DNA of 64,000 bases, taken from assembly GCF_937770335.1 (NCBI RefSeq), contig NZ_CALJHY010000003.1, positions 186,001 through 250,000 on the forward strand. The letters are read 5' to 3'. The stretch comes from an uncultured Glaciecola sp. (lineage in GTDB: Bacteria; Pseudomonadota; Gammaproteobacteria; Enterobacterales; Alteromonadaceae). Every line of letters starts with the position of its first letter. Position 1 is the first letter of the stretch. The notes under the pieces were generated by a model. That model saw nothing but the letters and a program-made list of their open reading frames with translations, ran no database searches and was not told where the DNA came from. This document shows, one piece after another, positions 1-10,041 of this stretch. The position numbers and the translations under genes were made by a program.

Positions 1-1713
1 CTTAGGTCCATATTCACAAAGCGTTTGGCAAATAGTCCGCATATCCCTAATTGGCACGCCTTCATACAGTAAGGTTTGTAATACTTTCACCATGGTACTT
101 AGTGATAAAATATCAGGTACCAGTCCTTCGACTAACTTCGGATTAGTTTTCTCAAGCATATCTAGAAGCTGCTGCACTTCTTCATGCCCCAGCAGTTGAT
201 ACGCATTGGTTGTCAGTAACTGACTTAAGTGCGTGGCCACTACGGTAGCTGAATCAACAACCGTATAACCAAGTGTTTGTGCATGTTCGCGTTGATTAGC
301 TTTAATCCAAACAGCGTCAAGACCAAAGGCTGGATCTTTTGTTTTAGTGCCTGAAAGCTCACCGAATACTTGGCCTGGATTGATCGCAAGCTCATTATCA
401 TGACTAATCTCTGCATCACCGATTGAAACCCCCATCATTGAAATAGAGTAGGCATTAGGTGAAAAATCCAAATTATCACGAATATGTACAGGGGGAATAA
501 GAAAACCAAGTTCTTGCGACAGTTTTTTACGTACACCTTTAATTCGTGTCAATAATTCACCACCTTGTGATTTGTCTACAAGCGGAATAAGGCGGTATCC
601 AACTTCTAAACCAATAGTGTCAACATGTTGAACATCGTCCCAACCTAAGTCCTTCATTTCACTTGAACCTTTGTTCGCTTCTGGCATTGTTTCTACAAGC
701 GATTTTTCTTGTGCTTCCCTGGCTTTCATCCTATCTCTGAAGAAAGCATATGCAAAAACAGCAGCCGAAAATCCCAGGAAGGCCATATGAGGCATTCCAG
801 GCACAATACCCATTATGAATAGTATTCCTGATGTAATATAAAGTGCTTTACGGTTGGCTAATTGCTCTCGAATTTCATGTCCCATTTCTTGCGAATCATT
901 CTCTCGAGTTACTATAATTGCGGTAGCTACAGAAAGTAGTAGTGATGGAATTTGTGCCACCAAGCCGTCACCAATGGTAAGAATAGTATAAACTTCCATT
1001 GCCGTAGAAAAATCTAAATCATGTTGAAACATACCAACAAACAGACCACCAACAATGTTGATTAGCATGATAAAAAGACCGGCAATTGCGTCCCCTTTAA
1101 CAAATTTTGATGCACCGTCCATCGAACCATAAAAGTCAGCTTCAGAGGTAATTTCTTCTCTTCGCGTTCTCGCTTGGTCTTGATCGATATAACCCGCATT
1201 CAAATCTGCATCAATCGCCATTTGTTTGCCCGGCATTGCGTCCAGCGTAAATCTGGCACTTACTTCAGAAATACGACCCGCACCAGCTGTAACCACCTTA
1301 AAGTTGATTATAAGTAATATGGCAAATACCACGACACCTACGACGTAATTGCCACCAATAACAACTTCGCCAAAAGATTGTATGACTTTACCTGCAGCGT
1401 CACCACCCTCGTGCCCCTCCAGCAAAACAATTCGCGTAGAGGCTACATTGAGCGCCAAACGCAAAACGGTGGCGACTAAAAGTACTAATGGAAATATACC
1501 AAAATCGATAGGCCTCTTAGTTAATACTGAGACCAAAATAATGACGAGAGAGAGTGCAATATTAAAGCTAAAAAGCACATCTAATAAGATTGCTGGCATC
1601 GGCAGGATGACCATGCCCATAATAGCTAAAACCACAATTGGAGCACCCATACCGGCAGCGATACTCTTTAATTGCGTTTTATCTACACGTTGAAAAGCGG
1701 AAGTTAATTGCAT
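1..1713 (-). CDS. flhA: Flagellar export gate protein FlhA (3' end outside window)
   Basis: FlhA is the largest inner-membrane component of the flagellar type III export gate. It forms a cytoplasmic ring that receives chaperone-substrate complexes. The frame is open from an ATG at 1713 to the left edge, 571 codons of the usual 690-700. The N-terminal half has the expected run of hydrophobic segments, and the conserved family loop reads LDAMPGKQMAID near residue 156. The soluble cytoplasmic part follows. It is normally the neighbour of flhB, but here a sensor gene lies between them. A sigma54-like site about 40 bases upstream suggests separate transcription. The truncation is due only to the window edge. 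Confidence 0.96.
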   Translation of the reverse strand, partial: MQLTSAFQRVDKTQLKSIAAGMGAPIVVLAIMGMVILPMPAILLDVLFSFNIALSLVIILVSVLTKRPIDFGIFPLVLLVATVLRLALNVASTRIVLLEGHEGGDAAGKVIQSFGEVVIGGNYVVGVVVFAILLIINFKVVTAGAGRISEVSARFTLDAMPGKQMAIDADLNAGYIDQDQARTRREEITSEADFYGSMDGASKFVKGDAIAGLFIMLINIVGGLFVGMFQHDLDFSTAMEVYTILTIGDGLVAQIPSLLLSVATAIIVTRENDSQEMGHEIREQLANRKALYITSGILFIMGIVPGMPHMAFLGFSAAVFAYAFFRDRMKAREAQEKSLVETMPEANKGSSEMKDLGWDDVQHVDTIGLEVGYRLIPLVDKSQGGELLTRIKGVRKKLSQELGFLIPPVHIRDNLDFSPNAYSISMMGVSIGDAEISHDNELAINPGQVFGELSGTKTKDPAFGLDAVWIKANQREHAQTLGYTVVDSATVVATHLSQLLTTNAYQLLGHEEVQQLLDMLEKTNPKLVEGLVPDILSLSTMVKVLQTLLYEGVPIRDMRTICQTLCEYGPK

Positions 1714-1754
1714 AGAACAGATTTTTGACGGCTAAGTAATAATACAGGTTCTAC

Positions 1755-1771
1755 TACAACTACCGTGCCAA
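1755..1771 (-). promoter_or_regulatory. Sigma54-like promoter for flhA
   Basis: On the minus strand TTGGCACGGTAGTTGTA matches the sigma54 consensus (TTGGCACG, then TTGCA) with GG and the -12 dinucleotide 10 bases apart. The -12 position is GT instead of GC. The predicted transcription start is about 30 bases before the flhA ATG. The site lies in the short gap after the diguanylate cyclase gene. Confidence 0.55.
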
Positions 1772-1794
1772 TTCGCTGGAGAATATGAAAAAAA

Positions 1795-4700
1795 TTAGAA
1801 CATTGGCATTACTTTGTTTCTACCTAAGTTTTTACCCTCATATAAAAAGTTATCGGCTCGCTTTATACATTCATCGACCGATGTGTAATCTTGAATATTT
1901 GCAACCCCAGCGGTCAGTGATAATCTTAGCGACGCGTTATTGACAATAAATTTTTCTTTACGAATAGTTTCGCGATATTTGTTAGCAATATTAATAGCAT
2001 CTTTGAGTTGCGTATTGGGCAGCAACACAATGAATTCTTCTCCACCCCAACGCGCTAAAACATCGTAATCTCGGGTACATTGTGAAAGAACATTGGCGAA
2101 CTTGATGAGAACCTGATCACCCGCTTCATGGCCATGCTCGTCATTAATCCGTTTAAAGAAATCAATATCTAACAGTATGATAGAAAACAGTTCGTTACTT
2201 CTCTTATACTTTGAAAATTCTTTACTAACAACATCAGTAAAGCCACGACGATTATATACTTGAGTCAATGGATCAAGTGTGGTCAGCAGGGTTAGCTGCT
2301 CATTAGCCAACTGCAATTCACGCGTTTTTTCTTGTACGTTTTGATACAGCATAACCGACCGTTCATGCAATGCGATTGTGCGCCATCTAAAGACTAAAAA
2401 AACCGCTAATAAAGCAAGTATAGCAAAGGTAATTATCGCCCAAGTGGTTTGCCACCAAGGCGGCGTGACCATAATGGGCAAACGCTGCGGCTTGTTATTC
2501 CATGAACCATACCTATTCGTCGATTTAACTTCTAATATATAGCTTCCCGGAACTAAGTTAGTATAAGTAACCGCTCTATTCTTGCTGTCTAAATATTGCC
2601 AACGCTCGTCAAATCCAATGAGTCGATAAGCATATTTAATACTTTGAGGGCTACCAAATTCTAGCGCAGCAAATTCAATTTTCAGTAAAATATCTTTTGG
2701 TGATAACACCACCTTAACCAAGGAGTCAGATAAACTGCTAACCATGCCGTACTTTGCTTCAAGACCATGGCTGACTTTACTATTTAGGATGGCTACTCGA
2801 GTAAATTCAAGAACAGGCATTGAATCTGACTTTTGAATATTATCAGGGTGAAAGTATGTCACGCCCTCGTCACCCGCGAAAATAATAGTTCCGTCGTCTT
2901 TTACCGCAGCAGCCCCAACATAATATCCAGTTGAATTAACGCCCTCATTTTCATCAAATCTTTCAACTAATCCAGAGCCCAAATTAACGCTAAAAATATA
3001 CCTCTCTGTAGATATCCATAAATTGCCCTTATTGTCATTTATCACAGCAGCAATAGACGAATTTGAGAGTTTTTCATCTGCAAATAAACGCGTAAACTTG
3101 GCTTCCGTCTTTTCATCACCCAACTCTAGCAGCAATAAACCATGCCCTAATGTACCAACATAAAAGCTCTTTTCATCTCGTTTTGAAATCCATGTGAGGA
3201 CATTATGGGGCAGACTGTCCTCGTTATCAGCTTCGTTAACAAATTGCCTGACGTCATGAGTTTTAGGATTAATAAGAAAAAGGCCATCGGTGGTGGCAGC
3301 CCATAGCTCTTCAGTCGATATTGGTAAAATGTAGGTAGCCATCGGTATATCATAGCTTGCTATTATCTTATTAGTATTGACGTCCAATACCTGCAACCCC
3401 CTCAATTCAGAACCGATCCAAAGGTTTCCAGTAAGTCCAATTTTAACTGAATAAATTGCCGTATCACGCAAGACTACATCTTCAATAAACTGACTTTCAG
3501 GTGATATTCTCCCTAGTCCTAACTGTGACGCCACCCAAACTGTTTTATTTTTTTCGTCAAAAACAAGCGACCGCATTTTATTAACCGACTGACTAACTTG
3601 TTTATGTTTCCACGGACCTTCAATCGAATAATCTGTATTTAACTTAACAACACCTGAGTTGGTTGACAACCACAAGCTGTCATCTGCTTGTTTAGCAACA
3701 AAATAATAAAACTGTCCTTTCTCCAAATCGAGTTTTTTAAACATGTTAGAATTCCAGTCTACAACCCCAAAACCCTCCGCGCTGGTGCCAAATAATATCA
3801 ATCCAGATGCGCTGTTGAACAAAGTCCTTATAGTATCTGAGACAATATTATGGTCAGAGTTTGAACGACTTGAGATGTTAGTAAAGCGCAGTTCATTGGG
3901 CTCTGCAAATATTGACGCCCCATTAGCAGTCGCAACCCAGATTGAGCCATCACTCATTTGTTCGATATCATTGATAAAATTATCAGAAAATCCATCCTTT
4001 GCAGATATATTGATAATGTTAAAGAAGCTATTCCCGCGGGTCTGTACCCGAAAAACTCCCTGACCAGCAGTGCCAACCCAAAGATATCCCTCGTTATCAA
4101 TTTCAATAGCAGTGGCCGTAACTCTAGGTAGCAGTTCATCTCGCCAAAGCCCCACTTCTTTGTCGTAACTTAATATTCCGTTACTGGTAGCGACTAATAA
4201 GCGTTTGTTATTATGGGAAATGAGGTCATGTATAGTCATTGATTGATTTGGCGTAGAAATGGGTCGAAACCCTTGTTGACCGCTTTTTTGTAAATACAAT
4301 GCATTCACGGTGCCCACAAAAACATTATTTTGTTGGTCAATCAAAATGGTTCTTACATCTTTATCTAGTTGTCCTTGATGATTTCGTAATTCGATACTAG
4401 CAAAAGTTTGGTCGTTTGAACGCAAAATATCTAGGCCATTAATTGTACCTATCCAGAGATCGCCAGTGCTAGGTTGTATTTCGAGAGTATGGACAAGTGA
4501 GCTGGAAAGTCCTTTGCTTGAGTCTGTACTTTGCCCAAAATGAGTGAATGTATAACCGTCAAACTTATCTATACCTGATTGCGTAGCCAGCCAAATATAG
4601 CCATTATTATCTTGGGCAATATCATAAACTGTTGCCTGAGAGAGGCCGTCACTAACGTTATACTTTTTGATTGTTGGGACTTGGAATTTCGCGGAGGAGT

Positions 4701-4818
4701 TACTCTCAGCTGAAACGTTTGAGATTATTCCAAGACACAGCATTCCCAGGACGACGCAGCGCAACAACCTCGTTATTAATATCAAGCAAGCTCCGAATTT
4801 TGCAACAGTGATAAACAT
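1795..4818 (-). CDS. Membrane sensor diguanylate cyclase (propeller, Y_Y_Y, GGDEF)
   Basis: Predicted membrane sensor that makes c-di-GMP. After an N-terminal hydrophobic export segment there is a long periplasmic region of two-component-regulator propeller repeats (for example GYIWLATQSGIDKFDG, DLWIGTINGLDIL, SIWVATANGASIF). A Y_Y_Y domain follows (YRLIGFDERWQYLD), then one transmembrane helix near residue 790, a short coiled coil and a GGDEF domain. The active-site motif is GGEEF near residue 924, and an RxxD inhibitory site (RDYD) sits five residues before it, so the cyclase looks active and product-inhibited. I chose the ATG at 4818; a TTG at 4830 gives four more residues. It lies between flhB and flhA, where no gene is normally found. 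Its signal is unknown. Confidence 0.88.
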   Translation of the reverse strand: MFITVAKFGACLILITRLLRCVVLGMLCLGIISNVSAESNSSAKFQVPTIKKYNVSDGLSQATVYDIAQDNNGYIWLATQSGIDKFDGYTFTHFGQSTDSSKGLSSSLVHTLEIQPSTGDLWIGTINGLDILRSNDQTFASIELRNHQGQLDKDVRTILIDQQNNVFVGTVNALYLQKSGQQGFRPISTPNQSMTIHDLISHNNKRLLVATSNGILSYDKEVGLWRDELLPRVTATAIEIDNEGYLWVGTAGQGVFRVQTRGNSFFNIINISAKDGFSDNFINDIEQMSDGSIWVATANGASIFAEPNELRFTNISSRSNSDHNIVSDTIRTLFNSASGLILFGTSAEGFGVVDWNSNMFKKLDLEKGQFYYFVAKQADDSLWLSTNSGVVKLNTDYSIEGPWKHKQVSQSVNKMRSLVFDEKNKTVWVASQLGLGRISPESQFIEDVVLRDTAIYSVKIGLTGNLWIGSELRGLQVLDVNTNKIIASYDIPMATYILPISTEELWAATTDGLFLINPKTHDVRQFVNEADNEDSLPHNVLTWISKRDEKSFYVGTLGHGLLLLELGDEKTEAKFTRLFADEKLSNSSIAAVINDNKGNLWISTERYIFSVNLGSGLVERFDENEGVNSTGYYVGAAAVKDDGTIIFAGDEGVTYFHPDNIQKSDSMPVLEFTRVAILNSKVSHGLEAKYGMVSSLSDSLVKVVLSPKDILLKIEFAALEFGSPQSIKYAYRLIGFDERWQYLDSKNRAVTYTNLVPGSYILEVKSTNRYGSWNNKPQRLPIMVTPPWWQTTWAIITFAILALLAVFLVFRWRTIALHERSVMLYQNVQEKTRELQLANEQLTLLTTLDPLTQVYNRRGFTDVVSKEFSKYKRSNELFSIILLDIDFFKRINDEHGHEAGDQVLIKFANVLSQCTRDYDVLARWGGEEFIVLLPNTQLKDAINIANKYRETIRKEKFIVNNASLRLSLTAGVANIQDYTSVDECIKRADNFLYEGKNLGRNKVMPMF

Positions 4819-4944
4819 ATAAATAAACAACGTTAAGCTTTATTTATATTCAAAGAAAACAAGTATATTACCTTTCATTTTTTAAGCAAGTTGTCGACTT
4901 AATATTATAGAAAAAGCACGCCATCTGTATAAGACTTACCTATG

Positions 4945-6072
4945 TTAACGACGCAACTCTGGTGGTATAGGCAGATTCTTTTTCAGTGATTTCGGACGCG
5001 TTGCCTTACCTTTTTTGTATGCTTTTAACTGATAAACATAAGCAAGTACTTGAGCGACGGCCATGAATAATTTTGACGGAATTTCATTATCCGGTTCAGT
5101 GCTGTAAAAAATAGCACGAGCTAACATCGGGGATTCAATGATAGGAATATCATGTGCTTTGGCGATCTTACGAATATGCATCGCAAGTTCATCAGCACCT
5201 TTTGCCACCATGATGGGAGCACGATCACCATTTTGTTCATATTTTATTGCGACAGAAAAGTGTGTAGGGTTAGTGACGATGACATCGGCGTCTGGAACTG
5301 CTTGCATCATACGATTAGCTGAGGCCTGATATTGTAGCCTTCTGATACGACCTTTAACTTGTGGGTCGCCCTCAGAATTTTTACGCTCATCTTTGACTTC
5401 CTGCATCGTCATTTTCATTTCTTTATTGTGCTTAAAAGTCTGATATGGCACATCAATTAATGCAATAGGGATCATACCGCAACATAATAGTAAAAAGGCC
5501 CACTCAATCATATTCAAGGCGTGGAATAAATTTAACGGATAGAGTTCCATATCCAGATGCAGTGCTTCATCTCTAAATATATAGAGTGCGATGTAAGCCA
5601 TGAATCCAATAACGACGACCTTCGCAACGCCTTTAATTAATTCGACCAAAGCGTTCACCCCGAACATTCTTTTGAAGCCTTCTAGCGGGCTCAATCGATT
5701 ACCTTTGGGTGCTGCCGATTTCCATGTAAAGTTATACCCACCAAGTGCGATACTCCCATAGATACCGCCTGCCAATGAAATAAGCATAAAGGCCAACACT
5801 GGCAAACTAGATTCGGTGACTGACATCTCTAGTATTTGAAACATATGCACTTTGTCATAAGTTTCATCGCGCGAAAGAATGAAAGAGCGCTTCATAATGC
5901 GGTACATAGCTTTAGCAATATAACTACCGACAAAAAAGAAGGCTATTGCGCTGGAAACTAACACCAGCGCAGTAGACAATTCTTTGGATCGCGCGATCTG
6001 TCCTTTCTTTCTGGCATCTTCGATTTTTTTGGGTGTGGGTTCCTCGGTCTTTTCGTACGAGTCATCAGCCAT
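4945..6072 (-). CDS. flhB: Flagellar export switch protein FlhB
   Basis: FlhB is the export-gate subunit that switches the type III apparatus from rod/hook to filament substrates. The 375-residue protein starts with the usual basic, hydrophilic stretch (EKTEEPTPKKIEDARKKGQI) and has four hydrophobic segments. The autocleavage motif NPTH lies near residue 267, followed by the conserved cytoplasmic domain. The length is normal. It is 21 bases after fliR and ends the fliK-to-flhB operon. FliK from the same operon is its length-sensing partner. Confidence 0.96.
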   Translation of the reverse strand: MADDSYEKTEEPTPKKIEDARKKGQIARSKELSTALVLVSSAIAFFFVGSYIAKAMYRIMKRSFILSRDETYDKVHMFQILEMSVTESSLPVLAFMLISLAGGIYGSIALGGYNFTWKSAAPKGNRLSPLEGFKRMFGVNALVELIKGVAKVVVIGFMAYIALYIFRDEALHLDMELYPLNLFHALNMIEWAFLLLCCGMIPIALIDVPYQTFKHNKEMKMTMQEVKDERKNSEGDPQVKGRIRRLQYQASANRMMQAVPDADVIVTNPTHFSVAIKYEQNGDRAPIMVAKGADELAMHIRKIAKAHDIPIIESPMLARAIFYSTEPDNEIPSKLFMAVAQVLAYVYQLKAYKKGKATRPKSLKKNLPIPPELRR

Positions 6073-6093
6073 TTTTTGTCGTCCTAAATAGCG

Positions 6094-6870
6094 TTAACAG
6101 GTCAACAATAGCTTGCACATAAATTCCTGCGCTCGCTGCCATTGTTGCTCAAAGTGATAAACCTGGTTACTCAACGTAATGTAAATAATAACCAACCCAG
6201 TAAGTTGAGCGATTGAAAAGCCCAAACTAAATATATTTAACTGTGGTGCTGCTTTCGTCATAACACCAAATGCTAAATTAACAATTAATAAGGAGACAAT
6301 GGGTGCTAGCGACATAGTAACCGCAGAAATAAACATCCATCCTGCCCAGTGCGCAACTAAACGAAACTGCTCACCTGTCCACCAAGGTGAATCGATAGGG
6401 AACGCTTTAAAACTCATCACAATCATCTGGATCATGGCTAAGTGACCATCAAAAGTCCAAAATAAAAGTGTCGCTAAAATAAGATAAAATTGACCAACTG
6501 CTGGCACGCTTATACCGTTGATAGGATCTACAATAGAGGCAAATCCAAGACCCGTTTGCATGGCAATAATTTGACCTGCTAGTACAAAGGTATTTAATAC
6601 CATCATCGAAATAAAGCCAATTACAATGCCAATAATTAATTGCTTAATGCCTAACAAAAAAGTGCCTAAATTCACCAAATCATCAACAGGGACTGGAGGA
6701 ACATTTGGTACAATCATTAACGTTAGCAACACCGCCAACAATGTTCTAATTTGCGTCGGTATGGTTTTCGCACTAATCCCTACCATTGCTGCAAACAATC
6801 CCGATATGCGCATAAATGGCAAAAGGTAGTCTGCAAGAAAGTTAGTCATTGTTGCTTCAAGTATTTCCAT
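6094..6870 (-). CDS. fliR: Flagellar export gate protein FliR
   Basis: FliR is an inner-membrane subunit of the flagellar export gate (FliP/FliQ/FliR core). The protein is almost entirely hydrophobic helices and about 258 residues long. I chose the ATG at 6870 (MEILEATMTNF), which matches the family start; an ATG at 6882 would add MARQ. The 5' end overlaps or abuts the end of fliQ, showing translational coupling. Confidence 0.95.
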   Translation of the reverse strand: MEILEATMTNFLADYLLPFMRISGLFAAMVGISAKTIPTQIRTLLAVLLTLMIVPNVPPVPVDDLVNLGTFLLGIKQLIIGIVIGFISMMVLNTFVLAGQIIAMQTGLGFASIVDPINGISVPAVGQFYLILATLLFWTFDGHLAMIQMIVMSFKAFPIDSPWWTGEQFRLVAHWAGWMFISAVTMSLAPIVSLLIVNLAFGVMTKAAPQLNIFSLGFSIAQLTGLVIIYITLSNQVYHFEQQWQRAQEFMCKLLLTC

Positions 6871-6874
6871 TTGT

Positions 6875-7144
6875 CTAGCCAACCGCGATCGGAATGCGGT
6901 AGACCATCTCGAAGAAGAAATCCATCATCTTCTGCACCATCCAACTGCCGAGATAACTTACTGCCAACAACGTCACAATTAAGCGAGGAAGAAAACTCAT
7001 GGTTTGCTCATTGATAGAGGTTGCAGCTTGGAAAACAGCAACGACTAAACCTACAACCAAACCAGGTAAAATAACAGCAGCAACCAGCATAATGACAACT
7101 AGCATAGCTTCTCGCAAAATTTCGACAAAAACCTCTGGACTCAT
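6875..7144 (-). CDS. fliQ: Flagellar export gate protein FliQ
   Basis: FliQ is a small two-helix hairpin subunit of the export gate. It has 89 residues, the standard length, starting MSPEVFVEILREA with two long hydrophobic helices. It sits between fliP and fliR with a four-base gap to fliP, the conserved order. Confidence 0.96.
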   Translation of the reverse strand: MSPEVFVEILREAMLVVIMLVAAVILPGLVVGLVVAVFQAATSINEQTMSFLPRLIVTLLAVSYLGSWMVQKMMDFFFEMVYRIPIAVG

Positions 7145-7148
7145 TAAA

Positions 7149-7928
7149 TTAGACTCCCATGCCGAAACTAGTGGCTAACGTACCAAATATAAGATTCCAG
7201 CCGTCAACCAAAACAAATAGCATTAACTTAAATGGCAACGATACAATCATCGGCGATAACATCATCATACCCATGGCCATCAATATTGATGCCACAACCA
7301 AATCCAGGATCAGAAAAGGTATAAATAACATGAAGCCAATTTGGAACGCTGTTTTTAGCTCACTGGTAACAAACGACGGAATTAAAACAGTCAGTGGCAC
7401 ATCAGCAGGATCATCATATAAGCCCTCGTAGCCGCCAATTTGTACGAATGTCTCTAAATCTTTTACTCTCGTTTGCGACAACATAAAGGCACGCATCGGT
7501 TCCTTTGCAATATCGAACGCTTCTTTTGAGGTCATTTTTTCACTTAAATAAGGCTGCAATGCATTTATGTTAATTTCTTCAAAAACAGGGGCCATAATAA
7601 ACATTGATAAAAATAAACTAACACCAATCAAAATTTGGTTTGAAGGTGATTGTTGAAGACCAATTGCTTGACGTAAAATTGACAGCACCACAATAATCCG
7701 CGTAAAAGACGTCATCATCATAATAAAGGCAGGAATTAGACTCAGTGCCGTCATAATAAACAATGCTTGCAAAGTCATCGAATATTCTTGATTGCCTTCA
7801 TCGGTGGTGGTTACTGTAATCGCTTGAATACCTTGCTCAGCTATAGCACTGCCGCTGAAAATGATACTTAGGCTTATTAACAACCCAAGTTTGACGATAA
7901 ACGATGAGGAAAACATATTATTAATCAT
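7149..7928 (-). CDS. fliP: Flagellar export gate protein FliP
   Basis: FliP forms most of the export-gate channel. The 259-residue protein begins with a cleavable signal peptide ending near SGSAIAEQG. It contains the family signatures [19 protein letters not shown] and the [16 protein letters not shown] end, with four membrane helices around a periplasmic loop. It overlaps fliO by eight bases. The FliO product helps FliP assemble. Confidence 0.96.
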   Translation of the reverse strand: MINNMFSSSFIVKLGLLISLSIIFSGSAIAEQGIQAITVTTTDEGNQEYSMTLQALFIMTALSLIPAFIMMMTSFTRIIVVLSILRQAIGLQQSPSNQILIGVSLFLSMFIMAPVFEEININALQPYLSEKMTSKEAFDIAKEPMRAFMLSQTRVKDLETFVQIGGYEGLYDDPADVPLTVLIPSFVTSELKTAFQIGFMLFIPFLILDLVVASILMAMGMMMLSPMIVSLPFKLMLFVLVDGWNLIFGTLATSFGMGV

Positions 7929-8424
7929 GTGCTCTATCCTTTTTAGAGCCGGTAATCGTCTCAGCCATCGCTTTTACTAACTTATCTTTGAAGGCCAGAC
8001 TAGTTGTCTGTCCTGAGCTTTTGTCGGTGCTTGCAGTTTGCAGCGGATTTTCGAGCTTGCCCAACTGATTTATATTGTGCGCTGTAATCCCGATTAGGAA
8101 CTGTTCACCGCCAACATCGACCACCATGATTTTTTCTTTGGCTCCGGCTGCCATCGATGCAACTACTTTTAATTGACCATTTCCTGCTTGAGTGACATTA
8201 AACCGACGCGCAATGAATGCAAGCGCAAAAATAATGGCGACTACCAGTAAAAGGCTAAGAAAAATTGACAGTATTGATGAGGGGTTTTGTAATGTTTGAG
8301 GGGTGGAGGCCGAAACCTCCGCGTTGACCACGCTACAAAACAAAAACAAGAAAAGGACGTAAGTCCCTATTTTATATAGGTTTCTACCTGAGTTTTTTAA
8401 TTCTTTCGACTTGACTAATGACAT
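7921..8424 (-). CDS. fliO: Flagellar biosynthesis protein FliO
   Basis: FliO is a bitopic membrane protein that stabilises FliP during gate assembly. The 167-residue frame has an N-terminal signal-like segment, a single strong transmembrane helix ([18 protein letters not shown]) and a small soluble domain with [14 protein letters not shown], typical of the family. The start lies 41 bases inside the end of fliN. The exact start is less certain than the identity. Confidence 0.9.
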   Translation of the reverse strand: MSLVKSKELKNSGRNLYKIGTYVLFLFLFCSVVNAEVSASTPQTLQNPSSILSIFLSLLLVVAIIFALAFIARRFNVTQAGNGQLKVVASMAAGAKEKIMVVDVGGEQFLIGITAHNINQLGKLENPLQTASTDKSSGQTTSLAFKDKLVKAMAETITGSKKDRAHD

Positions 8425-8842
8425 CTGTTAACCGAATCCCAAATTTATCGTTGATGACTACTACTTCTCCATGAGCAATCAACGTGCCATTTACTAAAAC
8501 ATCTAGCGGTTCGCCTGCAACTCGGTCTAATTCGACCACTGAACCTTGGTTCAATTGCAGTAAATTTCGGATACTTATTTCACTGCGACCGACTTCCATG
8601 GAAATCGTGACAGGGATATCTAATATGGTGTCGAGTTTTTTCTTTTCTGCAACAGAAATAGGTGCATCTTCTCGCAACTCGTCTAGTTCTGCGGGTTGAG
8701 CGACTCCACCTGCGGCTTGTTCGTTCATAATTGCATCGACATCATCTTGAGGATCCACGTTCTTATCATCGCCTGCTTCTGCATCAGCTTGTTCCGCCAT
8801 TGCTGCTTCCCAATCATCTAAGCCTTCGCCATCTTCACTCAT
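8384..8842 (-). CDS. fliN: Flagellar motor switch protein FliN
   Basis: FliN is a C-ring component of the rotor switch and the docking site for the FliH-FliI export ATPase complex. It has 152 residues: an acidic N-terminal extension of about 65 residues rich in Asp, Glu and Ala, then the SpoA domain (DIPVTISMEVGRSEISIRNL, then [17 protein letters not shown]). AGGAAAA lies upstream of the ATG. It follows fliM with a 17-base gap. Confidence 0.96.
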   Translation of the reverse strand: MSEDGEGLDDWEAAMAEQADAEAGDDKNVDPQDDVDAIMNEQAAGGVAQPAELDELREDAPISVAEKKKLDTILDIPVTISMEVGRSEISIRNLLQLNQGSVVELDRVAGEPLDVLVNGTLIAHGEVVVINDKFGIRLTDVISQVERIKKLR

Positions 8843-8859
8843 AATATTTTTCCTGTCTT

Positions 8860-9918
8860 TTATAAATCTTCTTCTAACACTTGTAATTCAGCGTCGCTAT
8901 CTATCACTTTGCCATTGCGGGTTAATAACTGGAGTTCAGATTTCACCGACGTTGGCCTTGGAATTTTTTCTGTAATTTTTAACGCAATATTATCTCGAGA
9001 CTTACCTAGTTTAGCCCTGAATGTCGGCAAATCTTCAATCAACACAGTCACTGTATCGGGCATTTCAATTGGAATAATATCGCCTTTTTCAAAGTTCATG
9101 ATGCGCTCTAATGTCAAAGTGACATCAAGTAAATGGGTAGTTAGACCAACATGGACATCCATAATTTCATCACGAAGCGCTTTACTCCATCTGAAATCGG
9201 TATCCTCTTTATCATTTTGAACACCCGCATCTAGCAGTTCTCGAATCGGCTCCAACATTGAATAGGGCAATGAAATGTGGAAATCACCACCACCGCCATC
9301 CAGCTCAATATGAAAAGAGCTGATAACGACAACCTCCGTTGGGCTAACAATATTCGCCATCGCAGGATTCACTTCGGAATCTAAATACTCAAAAGACACA
9401 TCCATGACGGGCCCCCAAGCATCTTTATAATCCTCAAAAATCAATTTTAGCAGCATCTGAATAATGCGACGCTCCGTTGGCGTAAATTCCCGACCTTCAA
9501 TTTTTGCGTGATAACGACCATCGCCACCAAAGAAATTGTCAACCATGATAAAAACAAGTCTTGCTTCCATGGTAATTAACCCTGTCCCTTTTAGGGGGCG
9601 AAAACGTACCATGTTCAAACTAGTAGGAACAAATAAGGTGTGAATATACTCACCAAATTTAATCATTTGGATGCCATTAATAGATACTTCCGCAGAACGG
9701 CGCATCATATTAAATAAACTCACTCGCATGTGCCGTGCAAACCGCTCATTCACGATTTCCAGCGTTGGCATGCGTCCACGAACAATGCGATCTTGAGAAG
9801 AAAAGTCGTACTCCATGGCAAAACCATCATTTTCGATCTCTTCGACTTCTTCGGCTTCAACATCGTCAACGCCGTGGAGTAGCGCGTCAATTTCGTCTTG
9901 TGATAATAAATCGCTCAC
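8860..9918 (-). CDS. fliM: Flagellar motor switch protein FliM
   Basis: FliM is the C-ring switch protein that binds phosphorylated CheY and sets the direction of rotation. It has 352 residues. The N-terminal CheY-binding motif is intact (MSDLLSQDEIDALLHG). The CheC-like middle domain and a C-terminal SpoA domain follow. It sits between fliL and fliN in one operon. Confidence 0.97.
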   Translation of the reverse strand: MSDLLSQDEIDALLHGVDDVEAEEVEEIENDGFAMEYDFSSQDRIVRGRMPTLEIVNERFARHMRVSLFNMMRRSAEVSINGIQMIKFGEYIHTLFVPTSLNMVRFRPLKGTGLITMEARLVFIMVDNFFGGDGRYHAKIEGREFTPTERRIIQMLLKLIFEDYKDAWGPVMDVSFEYLDSEVNPAMANIVSPTEVVVISSFHIELDGGGGDFHISLPYSMLEPIRELLDAGVQNDKEDTDFRWSKALRDEIMDVHVGLTTHLLDVTLTLERIMNFEKGDIIPIEMPDTVTVLIEDLPTFRAKLGKSRDNIALKITEKIPRPTSVKSELQLLTRNGKVIDSDAELQVLEEDL

Positions 9919-10041
9919 ATTAATTCTCGTATTGGGTTACTCGACACGAGTAACTTAATTAACTAACCGTAAGTACACTAGCTGCATTTTGTTATGCAAT
10001 TGCACTGCCTATTTCAACGGTTTTTGCAGGTCAGTCTGCAT

